Shown piece after piece: positions 32,975 to 46,500 of a DNA stretch of 64,000 bases. Position 1 is the stretch's first letter. Each line of letters begins with the position of its first letter. This DNA is from Medicago truncatula. Taxonomy: Eukaryota; Streptophyta; Magnoliopsida; Fabales; Fabaceae. Where the stretch lies: NCBI RefSeq assembly GCF_003473485.1, contig NC_053044.1:2492501-2556500 (forward strand), given 5' to 3'. A program made the position numbers and the translations under genes. The notes beneath the pieces are model-generated. The model was not told the origin of the DNA and ran no database searches. It worked only from the letters and a program-made list of their open reading frames with translations.

Positions 32975-33952
32975 TATAAAAAACCCATATTAATTAAAAT
33001 CATTCAATATTGTTGACAATTGAAAAAGAAATTTGACAAAATCTTGAACTCTACAACAATTGTCCAAAAAATGTCAACAAATCTTTCCACTTCATTAAAT
33101 GTATGTGAGAGTGTCTCTTGGATGGTTGTCGTCAACTATATGACATGGAAAACAATGGTGTAAAATACAAGATGCATATTTGTGCAAAGAATGAAAATAA
33201 TAATATTCATGAAGGAAGGTTATGGATAAATCCGAGACTCTATTTTCAAATTTTTGCATTTGCCTATCTCTTTATATGTTCTCATGTCTTAAATTGTACT
33301 TATATTTCTACAGATCCTCATCTCTATATATATTGTATGTCTTGAGACACAACATGAGTTTTAGTTTCATATGGTAGAAAGTGTATGACAATCTTACGTA
33401 TATTGGTTTCTTAGTATATATATACAACCTCAAATAGTGTCATCCTTTTGGAAATATGAAATGCGATATGAGAAATGTTAAGTATAGCGAACCAAAATTT
33501 AACGAACAACTCACAAATTGATTCATTTTTTTCTTAAACTTTTTGGTAGAAAACATGACTCCTTTCATTCACCTCTTCAAACACCATTTCTCTCTCTCTC
33601 TCTCTCCCCTCTTTTGTTCATATCTTCTTCATTCTCTGGGTTGGAGAGCATGTTTTGGGATCTTTGGATTCGGTGGGCAGAAAATATTAAAATAAAACCA
33701 GACGAGAGATGTGATTCAAGTTGAAGAATCGATAGTTATCAAAGAAAGACACAACAAAATCTTGAAGAATTAAAAGATCGAACCAAAATGTGATGAAAAT
33801 CACCAATGGCCAATTCACAAAAATGATGAAAAACAAGCATAGAATAAAAAAAGTTTCAAAGAAACCACAAAAAACTTGAAGAAATCATGAATAAATAAGC
33901 AAATAATTGCTGCAAAGTGTTGTGAATTCGATAAAAAAATCACACCAATAAT
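32975..33952. other. Intergenic, no gene recognised
   Basis: AT-rich, with a pure (TC)n run at about 33589-33606. Small open frames at 33118-33345 and 33518-33724 have no family features. Confidence 0.45.
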
Positions 33953-34140
33953 TTTATTTTTTTTGAAAACTTGGTATCCGATTCAAGAATCTACTAATTC
34001 GAGGAGACCAATCCCACCGCCCACTTGCGGAGGTCCCGTTTAAAGTCAGAGCGAGCTCTGTATGAACTTAGCCCACCGAAATTGGCACCAGAGGGAATCG
34101 AACCTGAGACCTATGGAGTCTCAAAACTGCACCCAAAATC
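33953..34140 (-). mobile_element. SINE, family 2, minus strand
   Basis: On the minus strand it has a box-B-like GGTTCGATTCCCTC, then GGTGCCAATTTCGGTGGGCT and a long shared body. It ends near CAAGTTTTCAAAAAAA (oligo-T at about 33956-33963 on +). It matches the complete copy at 50156-50339 along its length. Target duplication not resolved. Confidence 0.7.
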
Positions 34141-34343
34141 ATGGCTCGATTTCTTCAAATTGATGCCCGATTTTGACAGATTTCTGATCCTGAATTTTGA
34201 GTCACTTTCACAACACAAAGTAAATGAACAACGATGAAGATCATCGATGAAGATGAATTGTTGCGGAAAAATGCATAAATGAGAAACAATTATGAATCAA
34301 TTAGGATCGTAACCAACTTTCTCTCATGAGAAAGAAGAGAAAA

Positions 34344-34616
34344 TCTGATACCATACTACTATGAACGAAGCAAATAGAATGAAAGTAAAATGTTTTCATT
34401 GATTGAATGTTTACATCCTATATTTATATACAAAATTACAAATCATATCTAGAAACTAACTAAGGTGTGTTATCGTATTGGATACAAAGACATGTAGTCA
34501 CAAGCAAACTTAAACAATAAGTAACACTGCGTATCAAAACATCGAGGTGTGTATCGAAACATTAGGTGTAGAACTAAGTGCATTGTAATAACAACAATAA
34601 CAGCCAAACCTTAACA
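34344..34616 (-). mobile_element. Copia/TRIM-like LTR with tRNA-Met-type primer site
   Basis: The minus strand reads from TGTTAAGGTTTGG (34616) to GCTTCGTTCA (34362), a 255-bp unit with TG...CA ends. Eight bases later comes TGGTATCAGA (34353-34344), the usual initiator-Met primer complement. No second LTR was found at lower coordinates, so the element is truncated. The internal side is invaded by or joined to the SINE at 33953. Confidence 0.6.
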
Positions 34617-34854
34617 CATGAAATGGATGAACTAAATAAACAAAGATTTTAGAAAATCATCTCACAAAATCAAATATGATTGTGAACTATATAAAACAAA
34701 ATGTAGGATGAGAGAACTCATAACTCCTACTAACAAATAAATGAAAAACAATTGTCAAAAAAATAAATAAGTAAATGAAAAAAAAGATAGCTATTTCTCA
34801 AGTTGTGGAATCCATCGATCAATCATTAATTAATTAACAATAACCCATGAAGCC

Positions 34855-35795
34855 ATAAAATAAGTAATGCTTAACATATAAAGTTGCAACTAAATTATAT
34901 GTTGAAGTGACATAGCGAATGCCAACATTCTAATGTCTATTCTTTCAACGAACAAAAAAAAATCCGGTGTCTATACAAGTTGTCATCAAACTCTCAACAT
35001 TGTTTGAAGCTTCCCACACAAAGTTGATGTTTTCAAATCTCTAAAACTATAAAAGAATCACTTTTGAATTAAGTCATAAACAATAAAACTTCGGATTTAA
35101 TATTTCTCATAAGCAATATTCAAACATAAAAGGAACCATTTTATTCAAACATCGACAAACGACTTATCATAAGCAAGATTCTTTAATCTTACGATCTGTT
35201 ACTATTTTTTGAACATTTTATTAATTGGATCCATCGAATTTTAATATATTTTTTTTTTTAGGTGCACTCCCAGATTATTATTGAGCCATGTGGTATCACA
35301 CATACTAAACATGCTCACTTCCAAATTTACATGCAAGAGATAGTAAGTAACAGTTAAATTCATGTTCCTTTCATTCTCTAAAAATTATTTTCGTATGACT
35401 ATTACCTTCTTTTAGTCCTTCCATTCCCTTCTCTCTTCATAAACATATATCGCAACAAAAACTTTCATCATTTTTATTTGTTTTTTCTTTTCATTTTGTT
35501 ATCTTTCAAAAACTTGTGATCTTTTTTCATTTTTGTTCTATTGTTTTTTAATGAGTTTGTGTCGTTTGTTCTCCATAGCTGTTGTTGCACTTGGGTTGTT
35601 TAAGTGCTTTGTGAACTCTTTATTTACTTTTGTTGCACAAGTGTTTCAAAATTTTACTTTTTTTTGTTAATTGTTTATTCATAAATCCATGCTACTATAA
35701 TCAATTTTTTATTTTTTAATTAGTAAAAATTTAACAATGAATCTTCCATCTTCACCAAAAATAAAACTTAATCATCCACAGTTATTTAACCCGCC
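34855..35795 (+). repeat. Orphan copy 2 of the Argonaute promoter/leader block
   Basis: Co-linear with copy 1 over nearly 1 kb (from AAAATAAGTAATG to TCATCCACAGTTATTTAA), and its core (about 35262-35580) matches 39495-39850. The TATA equivalent reads CTAAAAATTA and the leader splice donor seen in copy 1 is deleted. A short further match (36405-36475 with 40160-40225) suggests the duplicated unit once reached into leader intron 1. No coding exon. Confidence 0.75.
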
Positions 35796-36550
35796 ACGTT
35801 GTGTTTTTATTTTATTTTATTAATTCTACATTTAGAGTGTTTTTTAGAATAGCATTTAGAGTTTATAATATGTTAGTTACATAATGTTTTTTTTATTACG
35901 CTAACGTTTGAAAATTATGAATGATATTTTTTATGAAATTTTGATTTTTATTAAAAGTAAAATTTTAAATGTTTGTTGCTTTCAAATTATAACAAACTAA
36001 ATTAACCATGTTTATCTATTTCAATGACACCAACAATATAATAAAATATATTATCTAAATTCTTATCTTTGTAATGATAAACAACAATCATTATTATAGA
36101 AAAATTGTTTAATAGTATAATTGGGATAATGAAAATGTCATTCCAAAATCTCATATTTTCTTTATACATGGATATACTCATCTAGTTTGTTACACTTTTT
36201 AAAGGATAATGGAAAAGATTGGGCATATAATCATATCTTGTTTGTTACGCTTTTATTTTAATATTTGAATTTTCTCTTATCTATTTGTTACATGTGCTAT
36301 TTATATTAAAGTCAATGGTAAATTTGAAAAGAGAAAATGTCGATCCAAAAGAACCAAAATATATTATTTTCTTTATATATAGTATATATAGGTTTTGACG
36401 AAACTAACATCCATTCTAACTCTAATATATTTTGTCTTCATTTTAATTCAAATATGTGTCCCTATTACAAAAGTTTATTACATTCATTTCACTCAATGAA
36501 AATTCATCACATTCATTTTCTTCTTTTTACAAAAAAATAATAATATCCCT
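35796..36550. other. AT-rich intergenic, no gene recognised
   Basis: No supported coding frame. A short match to Argonaute leader intron 1 lies at 36405-36475. Confidence 0.5.
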
Positions 36551-36552
36551 AC

Positions 36553-36555
<3 letters not shown>

Positions 36556-36612
<57 letters not shown>

Positions 36613-36642
36613 TAATAATAATAATAATAATAATAATATATA
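36556..36642. repeat. (AAT)n microsatellite
   Basis: About 28 triplets of AAT/ATA with one interruption near 36611. It creates poly-Asn/poly-Tyr open frames on both strands that should not be annotated as genes. Confidence 0.95.
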
Positions 36643-36644
36643 AG

Positions 36645-38984
36645 GTTCTATAAAAAAAAATAGTATATATAGTTTATAACGTTGCCTTTTATATTTAAAA
36701 GAGTTTCCCATACTCTTTACTTCTTTCTTGAGTTTCCTTCTCTCAATTTTCTTATCTTTCAATTCTTTTTCGTGTAAAAAAATCGTTGTGAAATAGAGAA
36801 GGTCATACAGAAAAAATATCTTCCTCTTGGAAACTGTTTGCTGGGAGGAGAAGACTCGATAGAAAATGCCTTCAAGATTCTTCGCCAAAGCCTAGTGAAG
36901 AGTTTTTTTTTTTTTTGAGCAATAGGGAAGAGTTAAAAATATTAAATTTGAATTGACTAACACTGTTAACGAGATGATTATACCTAACCTTTATTTTGTT
37001 CTATGTCATGTTGCCCCAATTTAATTTAAAGTAAACAGACTTTATAAACACTTTGAAGTTGTATCTTATGAAATTGGATCCGTTGTTTTGGATTAGAAAT
37101 TATGGTTGTTTATGTTCATGGTTTTAATGAATTAGTAATGCAATTTATTGAAATTTGAATAATGTAAGTTGTTTGGTTTTGTGTTCATTTTCAGCCAATA
37201 CAAATATTTTTATTGTCCCTATATAAAAATCTAATATGGTTCAACGGGGATAAATTTTGCGACAATAATTATGATTGCACCACAAAATTTCTATTACCAT
37301 AGTTTTGTTTTGAATTATTTACTATTAAATAAGCACTTACACCGTCGGTTTCAAATATTTAACTTTAAACTAGTCCTAAAAAAGTTTATTTAGTTGACAA
37401 CAATGGTAGTCTGGTAAGAATTTTGAATTTTACATAAAAAAAAAAACTAGCATCAACAATGCGAGTCTCGAGTATGGAATGAAGAATACATTCTTTGCCA
37501 ATAGTGATTTATTTTTATTTTTTTTTCTGATTCGAATATGACAATTTCAAATTAATATTTTTTTTTAAGAAGTTAAATTAACCCATCTAAATTAAATCAC
37601 AAAGATAGATGATAAAAGTTTGCAGACATGATTGAAAAACATACTTATCAACAATACTTCAACATTCTTTCAACAAAAAAAAAAAACAATACTTCAAGAT
37701 ATTTCATACTCAAACATCAAGTCACAAATGAAACGTTTTAACAGAGGAAACCGCCTAAGAAATTGTGTGTGACTAGATGTTAGTTGGAGTAGTTGCTAGA
37801 GTAAAATGCACAATCATTACACTTCCCACGATCAGATTTGAAATTCGGTAAAGTGTTACTTTTACTTCACCTAAAATGTAAAATTTAAAATTCTTTTCAA
37901 AAGTGGCATTTGCGGGGGCCCTGTTACACACAAAATTCGAATAAACATTTTCATGCGAGTTAGGCTCATTTCCTCCGAAGACCAAGATAAACTATTTTAC
38001 TTCAAGTGCTAGAGCTTGAAGTCATTATTTCAAATTCACATTTGAAGAAGGTTAGATACAAAAGTTCAGCACTATTTGAAATTTGAAATTGTATAACTTC
38101 TCATAATTTCCATATCAAATTGTGTTGAGGAATTCTTTCCAGTAGCATCTAATGGTTTTTAACATTTAAAGTACACGAATAAGATTTGCAAGAGAAGACA
38201 CGATTTGCAAGAGAAGACACGTGATACTCATGTGTTATAGGAGTTGGTTCATTAGTCTTTTCTATAAAAAGCCGAATCAAACTTCATGCAATAGAGTTCA
38301 TTTCTATTCCAAATACTTACATACTAGATGACACATCCACTTACAAAATAATACATTTTATTGGTTGTTGAACTCATATTTATAATAATACAAATTTCTT
38401 TTTTATCTTATTTACTACTTTCTGCATTTTTTTCTTTATATTTTCACTTTTATTTAGAAACATGTTTCTTGCAGTATAAACCAAGACTTGTGGTATTAAA
38501 TCTATGAACTAAAAACATGTTTCAAAAACATAGATCAGTCTTTCAAATTCATTTATTGGAAATAATTATTTTCATGCCAACAAATTGGCACACCTAGTCA
38601 GACATTAGTTTGAGATAGTTAATATCAAATTTTCATGTTATAAGAATCGTACAGAAAATGGCTAATCCTTACGGAAAAAGAAATGCCAATTAATAAAATA
38701 ATAACGAAATCAATTTAAATGAGGATGAACAAGATCTAAGCATGCCTTGAAATGTTGGTCCAATTCCTCGCCAAGAATTACCTACGAATCTTGTAACTAG
38801 TTAAGTTTGGACTGATTAAGTGACAAATCTATCAATTTGAAGGACAATCCTACAGATTACCACCAGAATGCATTCCTCATATCATGAGAAACAATCTTCC
38901 AAAATTGACATCAGAGAAAATCGAATGAGATTTCGATTAGAGGCGGTGGAATTTGATTACACCATATTAGTACAAGTAATGATA
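36645..38984. other. AT-rich intergenic, no gene recognised
   Basis: 2.3 kb without a supportable coding region. One tandem pair GATTTGCAAGAGAAGACACG lies at about 38186-38221. A (T)n run sits at 36904. Confidence 0.45.
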
Positions 38985-39112
38985 TTTTTTGAAGAAATCA
39001 AACTAATCCACCAAAATTGACACCTCAGAGAATCAAACTAGAGATTTCAAGAGGAGTACACTCCAAGGTTCCAAGTTAAGACCACCTAACCACTAACCAA
39101 TGCAAGTGAGTT
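38985..39112 (-). mobile_element. SINE, family 2, minus strand, with tRNA-like head
   Basis: On the minus strand the head reads GCATTGGTTAGTGGTTAGGT (box-A-like), then AGTTTGATTCTC (box-B-like), then GTCAATTTTGGTGGATTAG, the same body motif as in the other family-2 SINEs. It ends near TTCTTCAAAAAAT. A second, partial copy of the CCAAAATTGACATCAGAGAA phrase lies just left, at about 38898. Confidence 0.6.
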
Positions 39113-39490
39113 ATGATGGTTATATGCATGGATTTGTAGGGAATCATATTGCTCCTTCTTTTACTAACACCACTTTAGAGTCTTTTAGACAACACATAGA
39201 GGATAGCAAATATGATTACTAGTCATATGATCATTGTTTTTAATCCAATGATTAAAAATAACACTGCCTCGTATCAGGCATCGACCAAACATATGATCTA
39301 AATAACAAATGTATTTGGCGATACAATGCCATCAAATATCGTATTACTGACATTTTCATATTTAAATTTCTTTTTTAAATATGAATTTGACTTGTGTTTT
39401 TACACATTAATTTGATGTTTTTTAACACATTATTTTCAATTATTTTATCACAGCAATGGTATTTAGTATAGTAGCAAGACCAAATATAAT
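39113..39490. other. Intergenic, upstream of the Argonaute promoter
   Basis: AT-rich with no clear motif. Homology to the two orphan promoter copies begins only at about 39495. Confidence 0.45.
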
Positions 39491-39494
39491 AAAT

Positions 39495-40529
39495 TTATGT
39501 GCACTCCAAATTATTAAGCCATGTGGTATCACACATACTAAACATGCTCACTCCAACATTTGCATGCAATGGATAGTAACAAACGGTCAAATTCATGTTC
39601 CTTTCATTCTCTATAAATTATTTTCGTATGAATATTACCTTCTTTTAGTCCTTCCTTTCACTTCTTTCTTCAAAAACATATCTTAACAAAGATCCGGTAT
39701 TTGCTTTTTCATCTTCATTTTTATTTGTTTTTTCCTTTTCTTTTTGTTATCACACAAAAACTTGTGATATTGTTCCATTTTTGTTCTATTTTTTTTAATC
39801 AGTTTGTAGTTTTTGCAAAGGTAACGAGTTTGTGAACTCTGTTTTCTTTGGTTTTATTCTCTGTATGTTGATAAAAAAAAATTGTTAATGTTTGTGTGCT
39901 TGAATTAATCTTTGCTTGCTGAGTTTATCTTTTTGGTGGTTAATGTTTTGTTTGGTATAATTTTTGATTGATCTTTTTTATGAAGTTTGCATATAAAAAA
40001 CCCAATACATTGTGATTAATTCACCATAGGAATTGATATTCGAATTATCACATTGCATTAAGGCATTGGGTTAATGGTTTCTCTTGCTTATATGTTGCTC
40101 AACCTTAACTCTTTCATTCAATGTGGGACTTTAACTCACATTAGACCTATCACAACAACTAGCATGCATATCTCCAACTCCAATATCTTCATTTTAATTC
40201 AAATATATGTCCCTATTTACTTACCTTTTGTTAAGCCTTAATTCATCTGTTACTCAATTCACAATTGATTATAGGAAGGTGTTTTATGGCTGAGTTTTCT
40301 TGGATGTTCATATATATAATAGTAATACATGTATTGTGAAACATGTTGAAGTTTGTACTAAAATGGCACATTACTCTAAAACTTCACTCAAATTTAGCCT
40401 CAACTATTATGCATGATGTTGTCCATTAAGCTTATCTTCTTTTTCTTTTCATAGTAAGTTAGTATTTAATCGCTTTCTAGTGACAAGAATACCCAAAATT
40501 TTGATCTTATTTTCAGCAGGATCTAAGAA
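39495..40529 (+). promoter_or_regulatory. Argonaute promoter, leader exon and leader intron
   Basis: A TATA element CTATAAATTA lies at 39611-39620, so transcription probably starts near 39640. The leader exon would run to GCAAAG|GTAACG (donor at 39821) and the leader intron to TTATTTTCAG (acceptor 40516), leaving 13 bases before the ATG. Two more copies of this promoter/leader lie at about 32.0 and 35.3 kb, both with a changed TATA element. Only this copy keeps TATA, donor and gene. Splice sites are inferred from consensus only. Confidence 0.6.
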
Positions 40530-43500
40530 ATGGAATACTCATTGAACAATGAGGAAATGAGAAAGACATTGAATTCAAACCATGTGCCCATGGCCAGGAG
40601 AGGTCTTGGATCCAAGGGAGCCAAGATACAACTCTTAGCGAACCATTTTCGAGTTGGCCTGAGCAAGAATGACGGCTACTTCTATCACTACAATGTATGT
40701 TCTTCTCATTCTCAAAATATATCATGTTTCGTTGTGTATGTGCATATGTGAAAAACATACCTATTCATGATTTCTAACATCATAAATAATCAAACATTGT
40801 TGTTTAGGTTGCTTTATGTTATCAAGATGGACATGCGGTTGAAGTGAAAGGAGTTGGGAGAAAAGTCATTGACAAGCTTTGTGAAACATATGATGTATTA
40901 AGAAACAAGAATTTTGCATATGATGGCGAGAAAAGTTTATTCACTCTTCGTTCTCTACATCATAAAAAGCAGGAATTCATTGTTGTGTTAGAGGAAGTTT
41001 CATCAACGAGGTAAATGCTAATGATTTCATAGAAAATATGCGATTGTGTTGATACATTTCTTTGTTAGCCAAAAACACCGACTCATATCACATGCTTGTT
41101 TTTAAGAGTTGGAAGCAACCCTTCTGAAGCAACCAAGAGAATGAAGCATCAATCTCGGTCCAAAACATTTAAGGTTGAGATTAGTCATGTATCTAAAATT
41201 CCGTTACAAGAAATTACAGATGCCTTGAGAGGTCAGGAATCTGAACACTATCAGGAAGCATTTAATTTCCTTGACACAATACTGAGGCAGAATGCAGCAA
41301 AACAGTATGTCCAAATAAACAAATCTTAGATCCTTTTTGTTTTTGTTCTATCTCAGACAGTGAAATAATATGATTGTTGTTGTTTGGTTCATCCTTGAAG
41401 TCATGTTTGTTTATCTAGACTGCTTTTATTCTAGGGGATGTCTCCGTATTCATAAATCGTACTTTCACGATAATCAAAAGAATATTACAAACCTGGAAGG
41501 TGGTATTCAATGTTGTCGTGGCTTCCATTCGAGCTTCAGAGTCACACAAAGAGGTTTATCTCTCAATGTTGGTAAGTTCTTCTAAGAACTTCTTAAACAT
41601 GAGAAAAGATAAGAAATGAAGAAAAGTGATTATCATTGAATGAATGAATCAGTTACAGATTGTAGTATATATGCAAGCTAGAAATGACACCTCATCATAA
41701 CTAACTTATAACTAACTAAATGTAATCTAAATGCAACTGAAATTTACATTCAAATGATATAGCTTGCGCTATAAGCTATCTCTGACTTGTATTGCAAGCT
41801 TGTTCTTCCTTCTCATTTTTAGTTTGTGCTATTAGTTCTTAAGTGAAAATCTTTACAATTTATGCTAGATTGATTGTTGTTTTCTAATTTTCACCATTTT
41901 TTATGCTTGATTGATTTTTTGTCTTATATCAAAGATGTGTCAACTACATTACTTGTAAAGCCTGGTCCTGTAGTGGACTTCCTTCTCCAGAATCAGAATG
42001 TTCAGAAACCAAACTTGATTGATTGGACCAAGGTTATATTGCTCCTCCATCTCGAAGTAGAGGTTTGATGTTTCTGTGTTTATGAACTATGATTGTTTAA
42101 ATCATTGTTCAATTTAGGCAAAAAGAATGTTGAAAAATCTTAGAATCAAGGCTAACAATACACAACGCAAAATCACTGGACTAAGTGAAAAGTCCTGCAT
42201 GACACAAAAGTAAGATTTTTTGTGCCTTCTACTCCTAAATGTAAGTTATGTTTGGATAAACAACTTAATCAAGCGTTTATAACATAAGTGCTTATCATAG
42301 AAGTACTAATGTATAAATTGTATGATATAAGACAAAAACGTGAATTGAATATCATGAAGGTCTTAGGGCAACATTTGTATTTAGCTTCCGCCCTTAAATC
42401 ATGCGAATTGAATATTTCTAATTCTAATAAAAATGATGATTCTTATTTTGTCTTACAGTTTTTTATTTAAACATGGAAATGATGCTAATGGTGAAGTGCA
42501 GTCAAGTGAAATAACAATTTATGAATACTTCAAACGCCACAAAAAGATTGAACTTTGTTATTCTGTTGATATGCCATGCATCAATGTTGGAAAACCAAAG
42601 AGGCCAATTTATTACCCTATGGAGGTGATACAACAAAAGTCTATTAAATATTTTATCCTACGAAAAATATATATAAATTGTTTTTTTTTTTTTTTTTACA
42701 GTTATGCACATTAGTCTCATTGCAGCGATACACTAAGCCGTTAGCGCATAAACAAAGGGCTCAACTGATATTGGAATCAAGGACTAGTCCTCGTGAAAGG
42801 AAAGAAGCTTTGCAATATGTTAGTGAACTTAAAAATGATTTGATCAATTCATTTTATTTTAACATGCATGCTATATGAAGTTTTAAATGGTTGTTAATGT
42901 TCTTGCAGTCTTTAAGAAACAGCAGATATGGCGATGAGCCTATGCTTCGCTCTTTAGGGATTACTATCGAACCTTCCTTTACACAAGTTGACGGTCGTGT
43001 CTTGCAACCTCCGACAGTATGCGTTATTATGAGTTTGTTACAATTTTTTTGTTAAAGTATAATATTTTTCAATCCATTGTTTAATTGTTTTGTTGTGCCA
43101 ATATTTTTTTCTACAGCTTATTGTTGGAAGGGGACAGAACTTTTGTCCCCGAAATGGGAGCTGGAATTTCAATGATAAGGTTGAATTTTTCTTATTGTTA
43201 TTTTTTATTGATGTCATTATAGTTGAACCAAATATGAATTTTTTATCTAATATTAAGCTTCATATATATATACCAGAAACTAATTGAACCTGTGAAGATT
43301 AAGCGTTGGGCAATTGTAAACTTTTCGTCACAGTGTGATACGAAACATTTGTGCAGTATGATTAAAAAATGTTCTGAAATGAAAGGGATGGTAAGTTTTT
43401 TTAGTAGCAAATACATTTTTGTGATGTCTACTCCACTTGTGTTTCAAATTCTGGTTTCTTTTGTAGCTCATAGATCCTCCGTTCGACATATTTGAAGAGG

Positions 43501-46500
43501 ATATTCGCCATAGGAATGAGTCGCCATTTGCGAGGGTTGCAAGAATGTATGAAATGGTAAAGGCCAAGCTACCTGGACCCCCTACGCATCCTCTAGCTCA
43601 GCTTCTTTTGTGTATTCTTCCGGTTAGCAGGAATTGTAACATTTATGGTAGGAGTTAACAAAATTCATTTGAATGGTTATTTTTTCATTGTTCCAATGTC
43701 CTAGTGTCACTCGTTATTCGTTAAAAAATCCTAATAAAATATGTAATATATAGGTCCTTGGAAAAGAAGATGTCTTGTTGATGAAGGGATTGCAACACAA
43801 TGCATTGCTCCAACAAAAATTAATGATCATTACATTATTAATGTTCTATTGAAAATTAATGCAAAGGTAATGCATATGTTTTATGTTTAATCTTGTTTTG
43901 TGGGGTTGCTTCAATAAAAACTTGAATAAAAAGGATGTTCATGAAGATTACACTTAGATAACTCCAAAGTGTGTTTATCCACACTAACCTTTAAGTTTGG
44001 TTCGCCCTGCCAATCTATGTATATTGGATGCAAAAGGGTATATTGGCGAATACCCTTCAGGATTTTGGCATACATAATGTCAGCGCCTAGAGCCTTGTGC
44101 GAGCACCCAACGCCCTACATAGTAATTTTTTCTTGTTTTTCTGCAGCGTATACTCATCTCGAGTCATATAATATGTCTCCTATGATTCCATTATTCTGGA
44201 AACTACTCACATTTTACTTTCGCTTAACTTATTTCATGCAGCTTGGTGGGATGAATTCCTTTTTGTTAACTGAATTTAAGCATTCGATACCACTGTTTTC
44301 AAAAATACCTACATTGGTTATTGGAATGGATGTTTCACATGGATCTCAAGGTCAATCAGAAGCACTATCCATTGCTGCGGTATGGTATAACTTTAGGTTT
44401 TCATGTCACTATATATTAAGTGTGATATTAACCATAAGCACACAATGTTTACCTAATATTATTCAGGTTGTGAGCTCAAGATGTTGGCCTCAAATCTCTC
44501 GTTACAAAGCTGTAGTCCGCACTCAGTCGTCAAAAGTAGAGATCGTTCAGTCTCTATTCAAGCCTGTTTCTGATACTAAGGATGACGGTATCATCAGGTT
44601 CGTGTTTTCTAACGAGTGTGATTATTTCTACAAACTAGAATTTATAAGGTGTTGCATTATTCTTTCATATTTTTATAATTCAAAACGAGTAAATGTTTTC
44701 TCCCTCACCTTCTAATGATTCGTCACGTTGTTTCACTCTATAGTGAGTTGCTTAAAGACTTCCAAACAACTTCAGGAGTAAAGCCTCAACAAATTATAAT
44801 TTTCAGGTCTGTTTACAAGGCAATTTCGATGAATTTGGTAAAATAGAAAAAGGTCATTGAATTTCCATGGTTTGTTAGGGACGGCGTGAGCGAATCACAG
44901 TTCAACCAAGTCCTCAACATTGAATTGAATGAAATCATAAAGGTATATATATGTTCAACAATGTAAATTTTAAGTCTGAATATTGAAATTACATTATGAA
45001 TTTTATTGAAATTTTATTTGCAGGCATGTAAGTGTTATGATGAAAGTTGGTGTCCAAAGTTTACTTTGATTGTTGCTCAGAAGAATCATCACACTAGGTT
45101 CTTCAAAGCCAATTCTCCTCAAGAAAATGTTTCACCTGGTTTGTCATTTGAACAGAAAATATTAAGTAAATATTAGAATTGGCTTATTATTATAATCTTT
45201 TATTTGTTTATGCGTAGGAACTGTTATTGATAACACTATATGTCATCCCAAAGACAATGACTTCTACATGTGTGCACATGCTGGGAGGATTGTAAGTATC
45301 ATTAACAAAGTAGAATTTCAACTAATTTTTCTTAAGCAAATTTTTTGTCATAACCTATTGTGCACATGAGAATTTCAAAATTTTAAGGGTTTAGTTATTT
45401 TTTTACAAAAATAAACGATATTCATTCATTCAGACCGACAGAGTACATTGATACAATACAAATTCAAAGTCGCTAAAAATAAAAATGATGAATCTGTGAT
45501 AAAAGTCACATGTTTATTTGTCATGATACTATTTATTTATTCTTATACATTTATACACGTTTTTTTATAAGTAAATAATATCAAGATTATCCCCGTGAGC
45601 TTAGCTCAGTTGGTAGGGATATTGCATATTATATGCAAGAGCTGGGGTTTGAACCCCGGACACTCCACTTCTCCACAATTAAATTGTGTGAGCTCTAGCC
45701 ACTAGGCTACTTGACCAAAAAAAAAAAAAATATTAAGATTTGCACACATGTAGTGTCCGACGTTGCGTTGAATAAGAATATCTTTGGTGAAATGAACTTA
45801 TGAAAAATTTTAAAAAAATAAATAAATCAAGATTTAGGAAAATTGTCAAAAAAAAAAAAAAAAGATTTAGGAAAGACTAATGATTTACATTTATTATTTT
45901 GAATATGACTATTATTCATATTTTTTAAACAGGGCACAAGTCGTCCTACTCATTACCATGTTTTATATGATGAAATTGGGTTCTCAGCAGATAATTTACA
46001 AGAATTTGTGCATTCTCTATGTTATGTGTAAGTAGTCAACTTAATTTTATACAAAAAAAAAAAAAAAAACTTAAGAATCACTTGATTGATAATTATTCTT
46101 ACACTTTAGCAAGCTATTGAATTTTCTTCCAAACTTTTAACATTTAGGCACCAGAGAAGCACAAATGCCATATCAATAGGTACAATTTCTAGTATCTTAA
46201 CTTATCTTTTCATTACATGTATTTATTCTATTTTTTCCTAAATATATTTCGTCTTCTATAAATTCTTCAAATTCAATTTTATTCCTATCCTATTTAAAAG
46301 AGGAACAAAAACATATAATTTTTTAAAAGGGGACCTTAAGCCAAACTTATCAAATTTTCCAAAAAATGAAATTTAATTTTTACAGTTTTTTTTTTTATGT
46401 TTTCCATTGTCTAACTGTCACATCATATAACTTATGTTTACAAAACTACAGTCTAGTAAAAATATTGGACTATTATTTTTTATATATGTGTTATTAAAAA

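Noticed and set aside
31565..35795. The two 1-kb repeats as LTRs of one retrotransposon
   Set aside because: No TG...CA ends, primer site or target duplication, and the core also occurs at the Argonaute promoter.
36453..36888. Open frames with poly-Asn or poly-Tyr on both strands
   Set aside because: They are translations of the (AAT)n microsatellite; no conserved domain in the flanking residues.
43969..44715. Single 248-codon ORF
   Set aside because: It reads through Argonaute exons 14 and 15 and adjacent introns; the spliced model explains the conserved parts.
45400..45480. LINE 3' end in Argonaute intron 19
   Set aside because: The phrase resembles a LINE tail but there is no coding part or duplication to support it.
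45591..45660. tRNA gene (box A and box B, GGTTTGAACCCC)
   Set aside because: No cloverleaf with acceptor stem pairing; poly-A tail and target duplications show a SINE.
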